From the NCBI GenBank assembly GCA_942492225.1, contig CALODS010000044.1:1-57643 (forward strand): a DNA stretch of 57,643 nt, in the 5' to 3' direction. Shown here piece by piece: positions 44,206 through 52,330 of the stretch. Source of the DNA: JAFGTX01 sp942492225. Its GTDB lineage: Bacteria > Bacillota > Clostridia > Peptostreptococcales > Acidaminobacteraceae. A program made the position numbers and the translations under genes. Every line of letters begins with the position of its first letter. The stretch's first letter is position 1. The notes beneath the pieces were generated by a model. That model was not told where the DNA came from, did no database searches, and was given only the letters and a program-made list of their open reading frames with translations.

Positions 44206-45467
44206 TAGTTGTCCTCCGATAGTCGGTCGTGAGGAATTCGAATGATAAATTCAGTTCCCCATCCTTTTTTTGAATTAACTTTGATAGTTCCGTGAAAATG
44301 ATTTTCAATAATTTGTTTGACATGGGTTAGGCCAATGCCTGTGGACATATTACCAGTGTCTCGATCGTATTTTGTGGAATAACCTGCATCAAATATTGAG
44401 TCAATATCCTCAGTATCTATGCCTTCACCATCATCACGGACTGTTAAATAGAGGGCATCGTTTTCGTATCGACTTGTAATAGTGATATGTCCATAGGTAT
44501 TGAGAGCATCTATTGCATTGGTGGTTAAATTATTTAAAACAGAGATAATAGGATAAAACTCTTTTGTGGTGAACATTTTGTCATGATCAATTTTAATTTC
44601 TATCGGTTTATTTCTTTTGTTAGACAGATTTGTGGCATTGTCCCGAATTAAAAGTAGAATGTCTCTAATACTCATAAATTTCATTACGGATTCAGCATTT
44701 AGTGTTGAATCCATACCTTCTATAACACGAGAATAATCTTTTTTTACTTCGTGAATTTCTTTTGCGATTTTAAGTAAATCTGGTTTGATAGCAAGATCCT
44801 TTGTGTTTTCATAAGAACGGTGGCTAAGGACCATTGCTTCTTCAATATCATTTTTAGATTTTCTAAGGAAGAACAATTCTGTTTTAAGTTTTGCTGTAAA
44901 AATAATGAGCTCTCGGAAATATTTTTCTTTCTGATCACTTTTGAACCGTTTGACGTAATAATGACTAATCCAAAAGACAAAGTAGGTGAAGATTGTACGG
45001 ATACCTCCAATAAGAATAATGGCTAATACAACTTTGTCAAAAGGTGAGTCCAACCATGCGCGTCTCAAAATTGCTTCTAGAATATTGGGAATGGAGTCGC
45101 ATACCCACAGGCTGATCATAAAGGGGATTGGTTTATAAAATTTTTTGCGTACCTCTAATAAGTTGAAGAGGACGCCATAAGGAATGTAGAATGCCAGAAC
45201 AGGTAAATAAAGACTGACCGTTTGGCTCCAAGATGCACCATCCACTTCAACATAATGAATGAATGACCGAAAAAAGAACATGAGGATACCAACAAGTGTT
45301 GAAATGATGAGTTCGTTGTAATCTTCAAAGTATATTAAGAAGAGTGCAAGAAAAACAACTGCAAAGCTCAGTCTAAAGCCAAAAGCGAAAGGACTAATAT
45401 AAATTTGTCCCATGAAGACGGTCAGTATACAGATGATGAAGATATTTTCTATTTTTCTACGATTCAT
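44205..45467 (-). CDS. Membrane sensor histidine kinase, GlnK/YcbA-like
   Basis: 420 aa from ATG 45467, with AGAGGTGA 5 bases upstream; ATG 45488 overlaps that site. Five or six membrane helices fill residues 1-175 (IFIICILTVFMGQIYISPFAFGF and later segments). A helical linker follows, with a likely phospho-histidine in IAKEIHEVKKDYSR. The ATPase domain shows NNLTTNAIDAL, RDDGEGIDTED and STGIGLTHVKQIIE. It overlaps the GlnL-like regulator gene by one base. It probably senses an external acidic amino acid or the symporter's state. Signal not shown. Confidence 0.88.
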   Translation of the reverse strand: MNRRKIENIFIICILTVFMGQIYISPFAFGFRLSFAVVFLALFLIYFEDYNELIISTLVGILMFFFRSFIHYVEVDGASWSQTVSLYLPVLAFYIPYGVLFNLLEVRKKFYKPIPFMISLWVCDSIPNILEAILRRAWLDSPFDKVVLAIILIGGIRTIFTYFVFWISHYYVKRFKSDQKEKYFRELIIFTAKLKTELFFLRKSKNDIEEAMVLSHRSYENTKDLAIKPDLLKIAKEIHEVKKDYSRVIEGMDSTLNAESVMKFMSIRDILLLIRDNATNLSNKRNKPIEIKIDHDKMFTTKEFYPIISVLNNLTTNAIDALNTYGHITITSRYENDALYLTVRDDGEGIDTEDIDSIFDAGYSTKYDRDTGNMSTGIGLTHVKQIIENHFHGTIKVNSKKGWGTEFIIRIPHDRLSEDN

Positions 45468-45655
45468 AAAGTCACCTCTAATACGCATCTTATTGAAAAG
45501 ATTCTTTTCTTATAAGCATACAGAAAAATGTTAAAGAAATAAAGAAAATGTAATGGTTTTTAAAAGGGCTTAATATTAACCCGTTATAGTATAGTTGTCA
45601 ATAATGTGGGATAATGGATTAAAAGTAGTGAAATATAATAGTGGAAGTAGGTGGC

Positions 45656-47668
45656 ATGGTGAAGACGCTTATCGTTTTAAGTCATGGACGTATTACAGGA
45701 CAAAATTTAGTGAAAGAACTAAATAAAATTTTCGGTGATCTAGTTGACATTCAAACATATTGTTCTGAAGATATTTTACCAAAGGATTTTTCGGAGAATT
45801 TGATTTTAGTGACAGCAGATGCTGTATTAACAGGACCTTTTGAGACATTGATTAATAACTCAACGCAGTGGATTATGGCGCAACGGATGATCAATTATAA
45901 ATTCTTAAAACCTCTTATTGAGCTAAAATCAGAAACAGAAGTTCTTTTTGTAAATGATCACGAGCGGACAACGACAGTTGCAATCAATCAGTTGAAAGGG
46001 TTAGGACTAGACCACTTAAATTATGTGCCTTATTTTCCAGGGTGTCGTTTGCGGAAGGCCTATGATATTGCTATAACACCTGGTGAACCTCATCTAGTAC
46101 CGGCCAGTACAAAGCAAGTTATCGACATAGAAACAAGACAAATTGATTTAACGACAATTATTGAAATTGCAGATCGGTTAGATTTATTAACAGAACTTAA
46201 ATCTACATTATCTTCACAGTATTTGAGTGATTTCGTAGAAATACTGAGACAACTTAATAAAAAGGCTGAAGAAGCAAAATCATTGCAAGACAGTTTTATG
46301 ACCCTTGCTGATAACTCCAATGATGGGATTATTTATACAGATGGTGAAGGGAATATACTCTTGTTGAATAAATCAGCGAAACAATTTTTTTCCATAAGAG
46401 AACCTGTTGGAAATAATATTTATAAGCTACTACCATCAGTGGAACATAAAAATAGCTTTAGTGAGCAACGTGAAATTGTTTCTATAAATGGCCGCGAGGT
46501 ATTCTTATCATTAAAATTGGCCAATGAAGAAAAAGAACATTCAGATAAAATTTTTCTTTTGGAAGATGTATCTGAACTGAGGAAATTAGAACATGAAGTA
46601 AGACGTAAATCTCGTAAAACAGAACATGTGGCAACCTATAGGTTTCAAGATATTCTTTATCAATCAGATGAAATGAAAAAGACGATTCATCTTGCACAAA
46701 GAATGTCTAGAAGTGATTCAACAATTCTTATTGAAGGTGAGAGTGGGACGGGAAAAGAATTATTAGCACAAGCCATTCATTTAAATTCTAAGCAAGCGGA
46801 TGGACCTTTTGTACCGGTCAATTTTGCAGCGCTACCCTTTAATTTGTTGGAAAGCGAACTCTTTGGATATGAAGAAGGATCTTTTACGGGTGCTCAAAAA
46901 GGTGGTAAGGCAGGACTTATTGAAGAAGCGCACGGCGGTACTTTGTTTTTAGACGAAATTGGAGATGCACCTGTAGAGTTTCAGGTAAGATTGCTAAGGG
47001 TCTTACAAGAAAAACAGATACGTCGCGTGGGAGGGCGTAAACAAATTCCTATCAACATTCGTGTGATCGCCGCAACGAATAAGAATTTGGTTGAAGAAGT
47101 AAAGAAGGGGAAATTTCGCGAAGATCTTTTTTATAGAATTAGTGTACTCCCAATTAGTGTGCCTGCCCTTAGAAAGAGACGTTTAGATGTCCAATTTTTG
47201 ATGCAACACTATTTGGAATATTTTTCAGGAAAAAAATTAGTTTCTCTTGATGAGTTTATGTCGCAGGAGACTTTAGAGTATTTGATAAATTATCCTTGGC
47301 CGGGTAACATACGTCAGTTGATGAATGTCCTTGAGTATCTGTCTAATATAGGTGATGAATCTGTAAAGATTGAAAAAATGGATCTACCAGATTATATGAT
47401 TGATACAAATACTAAAACCGAAGATGGGTTAGTGAAAGCATTAGTTGGAGAAGAACTGCTATGGCTACTGACACAAATCGATCAGTTTGGACATGCTGGA
47501 AGACGTCAATTAGCAGACTTGGCGGTGGAGTATCAAATGGATTTGTCTGAGGGAAAGGTAAGAACGCTTATGGATAAAGCTGAAACTCTCGGACTTATTA
47601 AACGTGAACAAGGCAGAAAAGGCTCTTCCTTAACCAGTAGGGGCTTAGATATTATAGATCGCATATAA
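45656..47668 (+). CDS. Sigma-54-dependent activator with PAS sensor and winged-helix C-terminus
   Basis: 670 aa from ATG 45656; GTG 45641 and GTG 45659 are possible, as AGGTGG ends at 45654. Residues 1-190 form an unrecognised sensor region (TLIVLSHGRITGQNLVKEL). A PAS domain lies at about 215-320 (LADNSNDGIIYTDGEGNILLLN). The AAA+ domain has GESGTGKE near 362, the sigma-54 contact loop GSFTGA near 410 and GGTLFLDEIGD. In place of the usual Fis helix-turn-helix, the last 75 residues look like a winged helix (RRQLADLAVEYQ, VRTLMDKAETLGLIKREQGRKGSS). It lies directly upstream of a racemase gene with a -24/-12 promoter, its likely target. Confidence 0.9.
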   Translation: MVKTLIVLSHGRITGQNLVKELNKIFGDLVDIQTYCSEDILPKDFSENLILVTADAVLTGPFETLINNSTQWIMAQRMINYKFLKPLIELKSETEVLFVNDHERTTTVAINQLKGLGLDHLNYVPYFPGCRLRKAYDIAITPGEPHLVPASTKQVIDIETRQIDLTTIIEIADRLDLLTELKSTLSSQYLSDFVEILRQLNKKAEEAKSLQDSFMTLADNSNDGIIYTDGEGNILLLNKSAKQFFSIREPVGNNIYKLLPSVEHKNSFSEQREIVSINGREVFLSLKLANEEKEHSDKIFLLEDVSELRKLEHEVRRKSRKTEHVATYRFQDILYQSDEMKKTIHLAQRMSRSDSTILIEGESGTGKELLAQAIHLNSKQADGPFVPVNFAALPFNLLESELFGYEEGSFTGAQKGGKAGLIEEAHGGTLFLDEIGDAPVEFQVRLLRVLQEKQIRRVGGRKQIPINIRVIAATNKNLVEEVKKGKFREDLFYRISVLPISVPALRKRRLDVQFLMQHYLEYFSGKKLVSLDEFMSQETLEYLINYPWPGNIRQLMNVLEYLSNIGDESVKIEKMDLPDYMIDTNTKTEDGLVKALVGEELLWLLTQIDQFGHAGRRQLADLAVEYQMDLSEGKVRTLMDKAETLGLIKREQGRKGSSLTSRGLDIIDRI

Positions 47669-47707
47669 CACAGAGGATTATATTGGATTAATATATGAAT
47701 AAAATGT

Positions 47708-47735
47708 AACGGGTTCTTTATGGACCCGTTTTTTG
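47708..47735 (+). terminator. Terminator after the sigma-54 activator gene
   Basis: Nine-bp stem AACGGGTTC (47708-47716) with GGACCCGTT (47722-47730), loop TTTAT, then TTTT. It separates the activator transcript from the sigma-54 promoter of the racemase. Confidence 0.88.
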
Positions 47736-47809
47736 TCGTTTAATCAGAGTTTTTTTTAAAAAGACTTAATAAGTGTGTATTTCCAATACTTTTATCAGTT
47801 CAGTAAAAC

Positions 47810-47825
47810 TTGGCATTCCAATTGC
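47810..47825 (+). promoter_or_regulatory. Sigma-54 (-24/-12) promoter of the racemase gene
   Basis: TTGGCATTCCAATTGC at 47810-47825: GG at 47812-47813 and GC at 47824-47825 separated by exactly 10 bases, matching TTGGCAC-N5-TTGC closely. Start of transcription is expected about 12 bases later, 40 bases before the racemase ATG. A short dyad GTATT-TCC-AATAC (47777-47789) lies upstream and could be an activator site, though it is closer than usual. Confidence 0.8.
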
Positions 47826-47876
47826 TTTACTTAAGAATGATGAACATATTGAATTGACAATTGGAGGAGGATTATC

Positions 47877-48566
47877 ATGAAATTAGGGATATTAGGCGGA
47901 ATGGGTCCAATGGCAACATCAGATTTTTTTAGAAAGATCATTGAATTGACAGTTGCATCAATAGATCAAGAGCACATTCATGTGATTATTGATAATAATA
48001 CAGAGATTCCAGATAGAACAGGCTTTATATTAAACAATGGTGAAGACCCGAGACGAGAAATGGTCAGAACCGCTATCAAACTTGAGATGATGGGGGCAGA
48101 TCTTATTGCTATGCCTTGTAATACGGCACATTATTTTTATAAAGATATAAACAGTTATACGAATATACCTGTGGTGAATATGATAGAGGAAATTGCTATA
48201 TTTTTGTGTAGACTATTGACAGCGCAATTGTCTTTTTTATTGCTTGCAACAGCTGGTACTTATGAATCAAAAGTATACCAGAACAGCTTTAATAAATTTG
48301 GACTCACGTTAATTGAACCAAATCCACTTGCAAAAGAAATCGTTATGGAATGGATTTATCAGGTCAAAGCAGGAAAAGTCGTTACAACATCAAAAATGAT
48401 GAACGACTTGATAAAAAAAACAACAGGTGGTGTTGAGATACCAGTAATTCTAGGCTGTACTGAATTACCAGTACTTGCACAGTTATTAAAACTAGAGGGT
48501 GTTTATGTAGATCCGACGAAAGTGTTGGCTGAGACGTGTGTTGCATTTGCTTCTAGTGTTCATTAG
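47877..48566 (+). CDS. Aspartate/glutamate racemase family protein
   Basis: 229 aa behind GGAGGAGG. Both catalytic cysteines are present: Cys81 in AMPCNTAH and Cys194 in LGCTELPVL, and the N-terminal GILGGMGPMAT is the family opening. PLP-independent racemases use the two cysteines to move the alpha proton from either face. Products would be D-aspartate or D-glutamate, or D-forms of other amino acids. Transcription from a sigma-54 promoter under the upstream activator is likely. It fits the acidic amino-acid transporter genes nearby on the other strand. Confidence 0.92.
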   Translation: MKLGILGGMGPMATSDFFRKIIELTVASIDQEHIHVIIDNNTEIPDRTGFILNNGEDPRREMVRTAIKLEMMGADLIAMPCNTAHYFYKDINSYTNIPVVNMIEEIAIFLCRLLTAQLSFLLLATAGTYESKVYQNSFNKFGLTLIEPNPLAKEIVMEWIYQVKAGKVVTTSKMMNDLIKKTTGGVEIPVILGCTELPVLAQLLKLEGVYVDPTKVLAETCVAFASSVH

Positions 48567-48612
48567 TAATTTTTATGTATCTGCTTATAAAATATTGTAG
48601 AGAAACAAAAAA

Positions 48613-48640
48613 TGCCCAGTGAAATTATAGTCACTGGGCA
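48613..48640 (-). terminator. Terminator of the cystatin-like gene
   Basis: Perfect 10-bp stem TGCCCAGTGA (48613-48622) with TCACTGGGCA (48631-48640), 8-base loop. On the - strand it is followed by TTTTTTG, so it mainly serves the gene at 48655-48921; it can also stop racemase transcripts less strongly. Confidence 0.88.
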
Positions 48641-48654
48641 GAATTTATTAGAAA

Positions 48655-48921
48655 TTAATAATCAAGTTTTCTGATTTCTGTTAAATGGATAGAACCATCT
48701 GGTTGTTGATAAATTTCTACTAACGACCCATATGTATTTGCGTTAGGATATGCAGGTGTTGCATTACAGAAAAAGCTATAATTTGTACCACTAACAACTT
48801 GCTTAGAAACTGCAATAGGCTTATATGTAACACCCACAAGTTGATCTGTCGCTTTGTTAAATAATTCTTTTGTTTCTGAAGAAAGAGTTGTTTCAAATTG
48901 AGTCCATGCGCCTGTGTTCAT
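48655..48921 (-). CDS. Small cystatin-like protein with QVVSG motif
   Basis: 88 aa from ATG 48921, 9 bases after a perfect AGGAGG; the longer frame from 48957 crosses that site. No signal peptide. The centre reads KQVVSGTNYSFFCNA, which matches the papain-inhibiting hairpin QxVxG-TNY of stefins/cystatins (QVVSG at 41-45). A glycine at position 4 also corresponds to the N-terminal trunk glycine of cystatins, and the length is near that of stefins. The tail GSIHLTEIRKLDY is a beta strand pair. It is transcribed alone with its own terminator. A dyad GTCATA-N9-TATGAC lies upstream (48953-48973). Similar unnamed bacterial proteins exist as I recall; inhibition is not shown. Confidence 0.7.
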   Translation of the reverse strand: MNTGAWTQFETTLSSETKELFNKATDQLVGVTYKPIAVSKQVVSGTNYSFFCNATPAYPNANTYGSLVEIYQQPDGSIHLTEIRKLDY

Positions 48922-49173
48922 AATAAAATACCTCCTGAATAAATGTTTATTTGTCATAATCCAATACTATGACTTCAGCCTATTACTACCCCTTATAAAC
49001 CAAATATAACTTTTTTTTCCAATATTTTTTTTATTTAAATTAACGCGAATAATAGTGTGAAAAAACAATGTGATGTAAGTATTAAAGAAGTATTAAATGA
49101 GTTGAAAACTGTCTTTGCATGTAATGCCACTATGTTAGACTTTAATTATAATAACGTTAAGGAGGGTATTGAA

Positions 49174-49842
49174 ATGGGAATAGTTGATAGACTTTCAGAT
49201 TTAATCAAAGCAAATATTAATGACATGATTTCTAAAGCTGAAGATCCAGAAAAGATGATTAAGCAAATGATCTTTGATATGGAAGAACAGTTGAATCAAG
49301 CGAAGATTGAAGTTTCCAAAACAATTGCAGAAGAAAAAAAGTTGAAGAAGTTTTGTGACGATGAAAAAGAACGTGTTGACCAATGGTTGTCAAAAGCAGA
49401 ATTGGCTGTTAAAAATGGTGAAGATGCATTGGCTATTGAAGCGCTAGAACGTAAGAAAAAGCATGAAGTTATTTACAATCAATACAAGGCACAGTTTGAT
49501 GATCAAAGCAGTTTGACCGAAGAAATTAAATATTCTTTAGGTGAGTTGCAGTTAAAAATTGACGATGCAAAAAGACAAAAAAACGTCTTAATTGCCCGAG
49601 CTAAACGCGCGGCTGCAAAAAGTAATATTCAAGGTGCAATGTCACAAGTAAACAATTCTGATGCATTCAATACATTCCAACGTATGTCTGAAAAAATTAA
49701 CGAACAAGAATTTATTAATGAAGCAAACTTAGAAGTCAACGCGTTATCTCAAGACAATCACTTAGAACGTAAATTTGATAAGTTAAGTGCTGAGACAGAA
49801 ATAATGAATGAACTCGCAAAACTTAAAGAAAAAATATTGTAA
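49174..49842 (+). CDS. pspA: PspA/IM30 family membrane-stress protein
   Basis: 222 aa from ATG 49174 behind AAGGAGGG. An in-frame extension back to 49057 has no ribosome site and unrelated composition. The PspA pattern is clear: GIVDRLSDLIKANINDMISKAEDPEKMIKQMIFDMEEQL and a long coiled coil, with RAKRAAAKSNIQ. PspA-type proteins polymerise on the inner face of the membrane and seal or remodel it under stress. No pspBC or liaIH partners are seen here. Normal length. Confidence 0.92.
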   Translation: MGIVDRLSDLIKANINDMISKAEDPEKMIKQMIFDMEEQLNQAKIEVSKTIAEEKKLKKFCDDEKERVDQWLSKAELAVKNGEDALAIEALERKKKHEVIYNQYKAQFDDQSSLTEEIKYSLGELQLKIDDAKRQKNVLIARAKRAAAKSNIQGAMSQVNNSDAFNTFQRMSEKINEQEFINEANLEVNALSQDNHLERKFDKLSAETEIMNELAKLKEKIL

Positions 49843-49921
49843 AATCACCAAATAGACAATGAACTATACCGAATAATACTAAGGGATTGATATAAAAATA
49901 ACAATAGGTTATTATTTATAT

Positions 49922-50127
49922 ATAGTCGTTGTGACGTAAATAGTATTAGAAATAGAATAATAGTTACATATAAATAGCTCTAAAACATGTTCGTTCAAGC
50001 ATTATTTTAGTGATCATTGTAACATTCTTATTCTTAAGACTATCAATTACCTTTGATGTTCGGTAGAAAAGACATAACGAGTAAGTAAATGAATCTCTTC
50101 CTAAAAAGTTTTAGGAAGAGATTTTTT
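49922..50127 (+). ncRNA. Possible small RNA between pspA and the Agr-like locus
   Basis: The 393-base gap 49843-50235 has no believable gene. A promoter-like pair lies at its head (TTGATA 49887-49892, 17-bp spacer, TATTAT 49910-49915) and a strong terminator at 50092-50127, giving an RNA of about 200 bases. The terminator is 250 bases past the pspA stop, far for a simple operon end. It could equally be a long pspA 3' end. No known RNA family recognised. Confidence 0.2.
50092..50127 (+). terminator. Strong intrinsic terminator upstream of the Agr-like locus
   Basis: Perfect 15-bp stem AATCTCTTCCTAAAA (50092-50106) with its complement at 50109-50123, tight loop, then a T run. It isolates the regulator gene that follows from pspA-side transcription. 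Confidence 0.9.
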
Positions 50128-50235
50128 ATAGGTTGATTTCTGTATAATTCTATAAATAGTGTAGGAATAGTCACGAGGGTGTTATATAATTCCATATATA
50201 GCATTCTATGAACGTTGATAAGGATGGTGGGTAAA

Positions 50236-50952
50236 ATGAATAAAATTATGATAGTAGAAGATGAAGTAACGATTTCAATGCATTTATCTAAAATAGCAAA
50301 GAAAGTCAATCCCGATGTAGAAATATATACGACAGGACTTGCTGCAGAAGCATTAGATTACCTAAGTCAAAATGAAATAGATGCTTTTTTCCTTGATATT
50401 CAACTAGATGATTATTCGGGTCTTCATCTGGCGAAGGAAATCAGAACTCTTAAACAGTATGAGTTTGCACCGATTATTTTTATTACGGCTATGCCGACAA
50501 GAGAACTTGAAGCGTTTAGACAAATTCATTGCTATGATTATATTATAAAACCTTTTTTGGATGCAGATATAGAAGGTGTTTTTAAAAAAATATTAATTAA
50601 TTACTTGGATAATAAAAAAGAGGAAGTAGAAGAAAAAGTTATGCTTAAATTTAAGAGTCATACCCAATTGATTGCCCTCAAAGATATTCTTTATATTGAA
50701 TATCGTAATAGAAAAATTTTTGTCTCAACATTACAGGAAGACATTGAATACATACATATGCCCCTCAAAAAATTTAAGGAACAATTATCTGAAGCTTTTG
50801 TTCAAGTTCATCAATCATTTTTGGTGAATAAGGTATATGTTAAAGTAGTGGATACCAAACAAGCGTGTATACATCTGAATCACAATGAGGCTATTTTGCC
50901 AATAGGACGGAGTTATCAATTACAGACAAGAAGGTTATTAGATGAGTTTTAA
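50236..50952 (+). CDS. LytTR-family response regulator, AgrA-like
   Basis: 238 aa from ATG 50236 (site GGTGGG); the extension to 50215 is rejected. Receiver domain 1-125 with phospho-acceptor Asp54 (FFLDIQLDDYSGLHL) and IIKPF. The LytTR DNA-binding domain is at about 140-238: KSHTQLIALKDILYIEYRNRKIFV, FVQVHQSFLVNKVYVK, PIGRSYQLQTRRLL. LytTR regulators bind pairs of 9-bp direct repeats 12 bp apart; such a pair sits upstream of agrB at 52949-52978. The gene overlaps the sensor gene by 11 bases. Note regulator-before-sensor order, the reverse of Staphylococcus agr. Confidence 0.92.
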   Translation: MNKIMIVEDEVTISMHLSKIAKKVNPDVEIYTTGLAAEALDYLSQNEIDAFFLDIQLDDYSGLHLAKEIRTLKQYEFAPIIFITAMPTRELEAFRQIHCYDYIIKPFLDADIEGVFKKILINYLDNKKEEVEEKVMLKFKSHTQLIALKDILYIEYRNRKIFVSTLQEDIEYIHMPLKKFKEQLSEAFVQVHQSFLVNKVYVKVVDTKQACIHLNHNEAILPIGRSYQLQTRRLLDEF

Positions 50953-52207
50953 AGATTTATTGGTGCTAGGTTTTTTTGATGTAATGATGGTTTTTTATAT
51001 TATTTTTGAAATTAGCATGGAAAATAATAAAAAAAATTACTATAGAGTTTTTACAAGTGTTATAGCGGGCACTTTTTTCACAAGTTTTATTGGAAATTTT
51101 GTTACTAGTGACCCACTAGCTGTGACCCTTAATCTTATAACTGTATTTATTATTATTAAGTTTATGACAAACTTTAAAATTGAGAAAATCGTTGTTATTT
51201 ATAGTTTTAGTCTATCGATAATATATGCAATTCAAATTATTATTGCCCTTATGATGAAAAGTTCGATTCACAGTTTTGAGTATTCATTTAAAAATGGTTT
51301 TTGGGCCCAACTCTTAGCCTTACTACTGGTGATTGGCTTGGTGAAACTTTTGCCAATACGAGAGAGTTTCATGACACTGTTGGAAGAAAATAGATGGGTT
51401 AGGATTTTTATTATCAATATTTTTGTGATCTATTATATGCTGGTGATGTTGTGGCATATTAATTTTACTGGATTTATTGAGTCGATTATCAATGTGCTGC
51501 TGATTATATCAATCTTATTGGCAATCAATATTATACTTATTAGAGATATTCTCGTAAAACAATCCATACGACAAAAAATGCTGGCGTATGACACTTACTT
51601 ACCAATTGTTGAAGAGATGATTGATGAAATACGTAACAAACAACATGATTATCACAATCATATTCAGACGCTTCAAAGTTTGAATTTTGAGACCACCGAA
51701 GAAGAGGTATTGTCCATCACTGCTTATAGAAAGGCTTTGCTCAATAACGAGGCATGGGAAAATCTAATTGCTTTTGACAGTAAGGTATTGATGGCTTTTT
51801 TGTTTAGTAAGTACAACCTTGCACAGAAAAAAGAGGTAACAATTGCTTATCACATAAAAAATTACTTGTTAGATGTAGAATATTCAGATTATGAATTGAT
51901 TGAAATTATGGGCATACTACTGGACAATGCTCTTGAAGCAACTATTGCAGCAGGTCATCATCAGTTTGATGTGATTATAGATTATAAAGAGGGCAAGACG
52001 ATTATAGAAACTCAAAATATCTGTCCCTATGTAAGTTCAACTGAAATTAAGAGGATGTTTGAACCAAATTACTCAACGAAAAATGAAAAAAATCATGGTG
52101 TCGGACTTTCTAAATTAGAAAAAATACTAAAAAAAGAGAATGGTACCATAGTTGTTCACTACGATACCACTCGAGGAATGTTGAACTTTTGTGTTGAATT
52201 ATTATAA
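50942..52207 (+). CDS. Quorum-sensing sensor histidine kinase, AgrC-like
   Basis: 421 aa with about six membrane helices in residues 1-205 and a cytoplasmic kinase. The phospho-histidine region reads IRNKQHDYHNHIQTLQSL, the HPK10 pattern with HDYxNH. ATPase domain: MGILLDNALEATI and the short GVGLSKLEKILKKENG. This is the family that senses cyclic peptides. The stop codon region overlaps the stop of the convergent agrD gene (52202-52207), so 3' ends of both mRNAs are complementary. The peptide it senses is probably the product of that agrD. Confidence 0.9.
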   Translation: MSFKDLLVLGFFDVMMVFYIIFEISMENNKKNYYRVFTSVIAGTFFTSFIGNFVTSDPLAVTLNLITVFIIIKFMTNFKIEKIVVIYSFSLSIIYAIQIIIALMMKSSIHSFEYSFKNGFWAQLLALLLVIGLVKLLPIRESFMTLLEENRWVRIFIINIFVIYYMLVMLWHINFTGFIESIINVLLIISILLAINIILIRDILVKQSIRQKMLAYDTYLPIVEEMIDEIRNKQHDYHNHIQTLQSLNFETTEEEVLSITAYRKALLNNEAWENLIAFDSKVLMAFLFSKYNLAQKKEVTIAYHIKNYLLDVEYSDYELIEIMGILLDNALEATIAAGHHQFDVIIDYKEGKTIIETQNICPYVSSTEIKRMFEPNYSTKNEKNHGVGLSKLEKILKKENGTIVVHYDTTRGMLNFCVELL

Positions 52208-52330
52208 TTCTTTTAATGATTGAGGCATTTCAGGTTCACCCCAAAGACCTAGACAAGCAGATTTTGTTACTAATGCAGGTGCGATAGCAGATAATAATTG
52301 GCTAATGCGAGTTAATAATTTTTCTTTCAT
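52202..52330 (-). CDS. agrD: AgrD-like cyclic lactone autoinducer peptide precursor
   Basis: 42 aa, below usual gene-calling limits. ATG 52330 lies 9 bases after AGGAG. Three parts fit AgrD: an amphipathic N-terminal helix (MKEKLLTRISQLLSAIAPAL), a core around Cys26 (SACLGLW) and an acidic proline tail (GEPEMPQSLKEL), the usual recognition tail for AgrB. The likely thiolactone ring is C26-L-G-L-W30 with a short N-terminal tail; the exact ends are inferred. It overlaps the 3' end of agrB by 29 bases and tail-to-tail with the sensor gene by 6 bases. Strong context: agrB, AgrC-like and AgrA-like genes all adjoin. Confidence 0.9.
   Translation of the reverse strand: MKEKLLTRISQLLSAIAPALVTKSACLGLWGEPEMPQSLKEL

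Noticed and set aside
49057..49173. In-frame 39-codon extension upstream of PspA.
   Set aside because: No ribosome site at 49057, strong one at 49174, and the PspA family begins at the latter.
49975..49986. GTTTTAGAGCTA on the - strand, identical to the first 12 bases of type II-A CRISPR repeats.
   Set aside because: Single copy, the following bases diverge, no second repeat, no anti-repeat or cas gene nearby.
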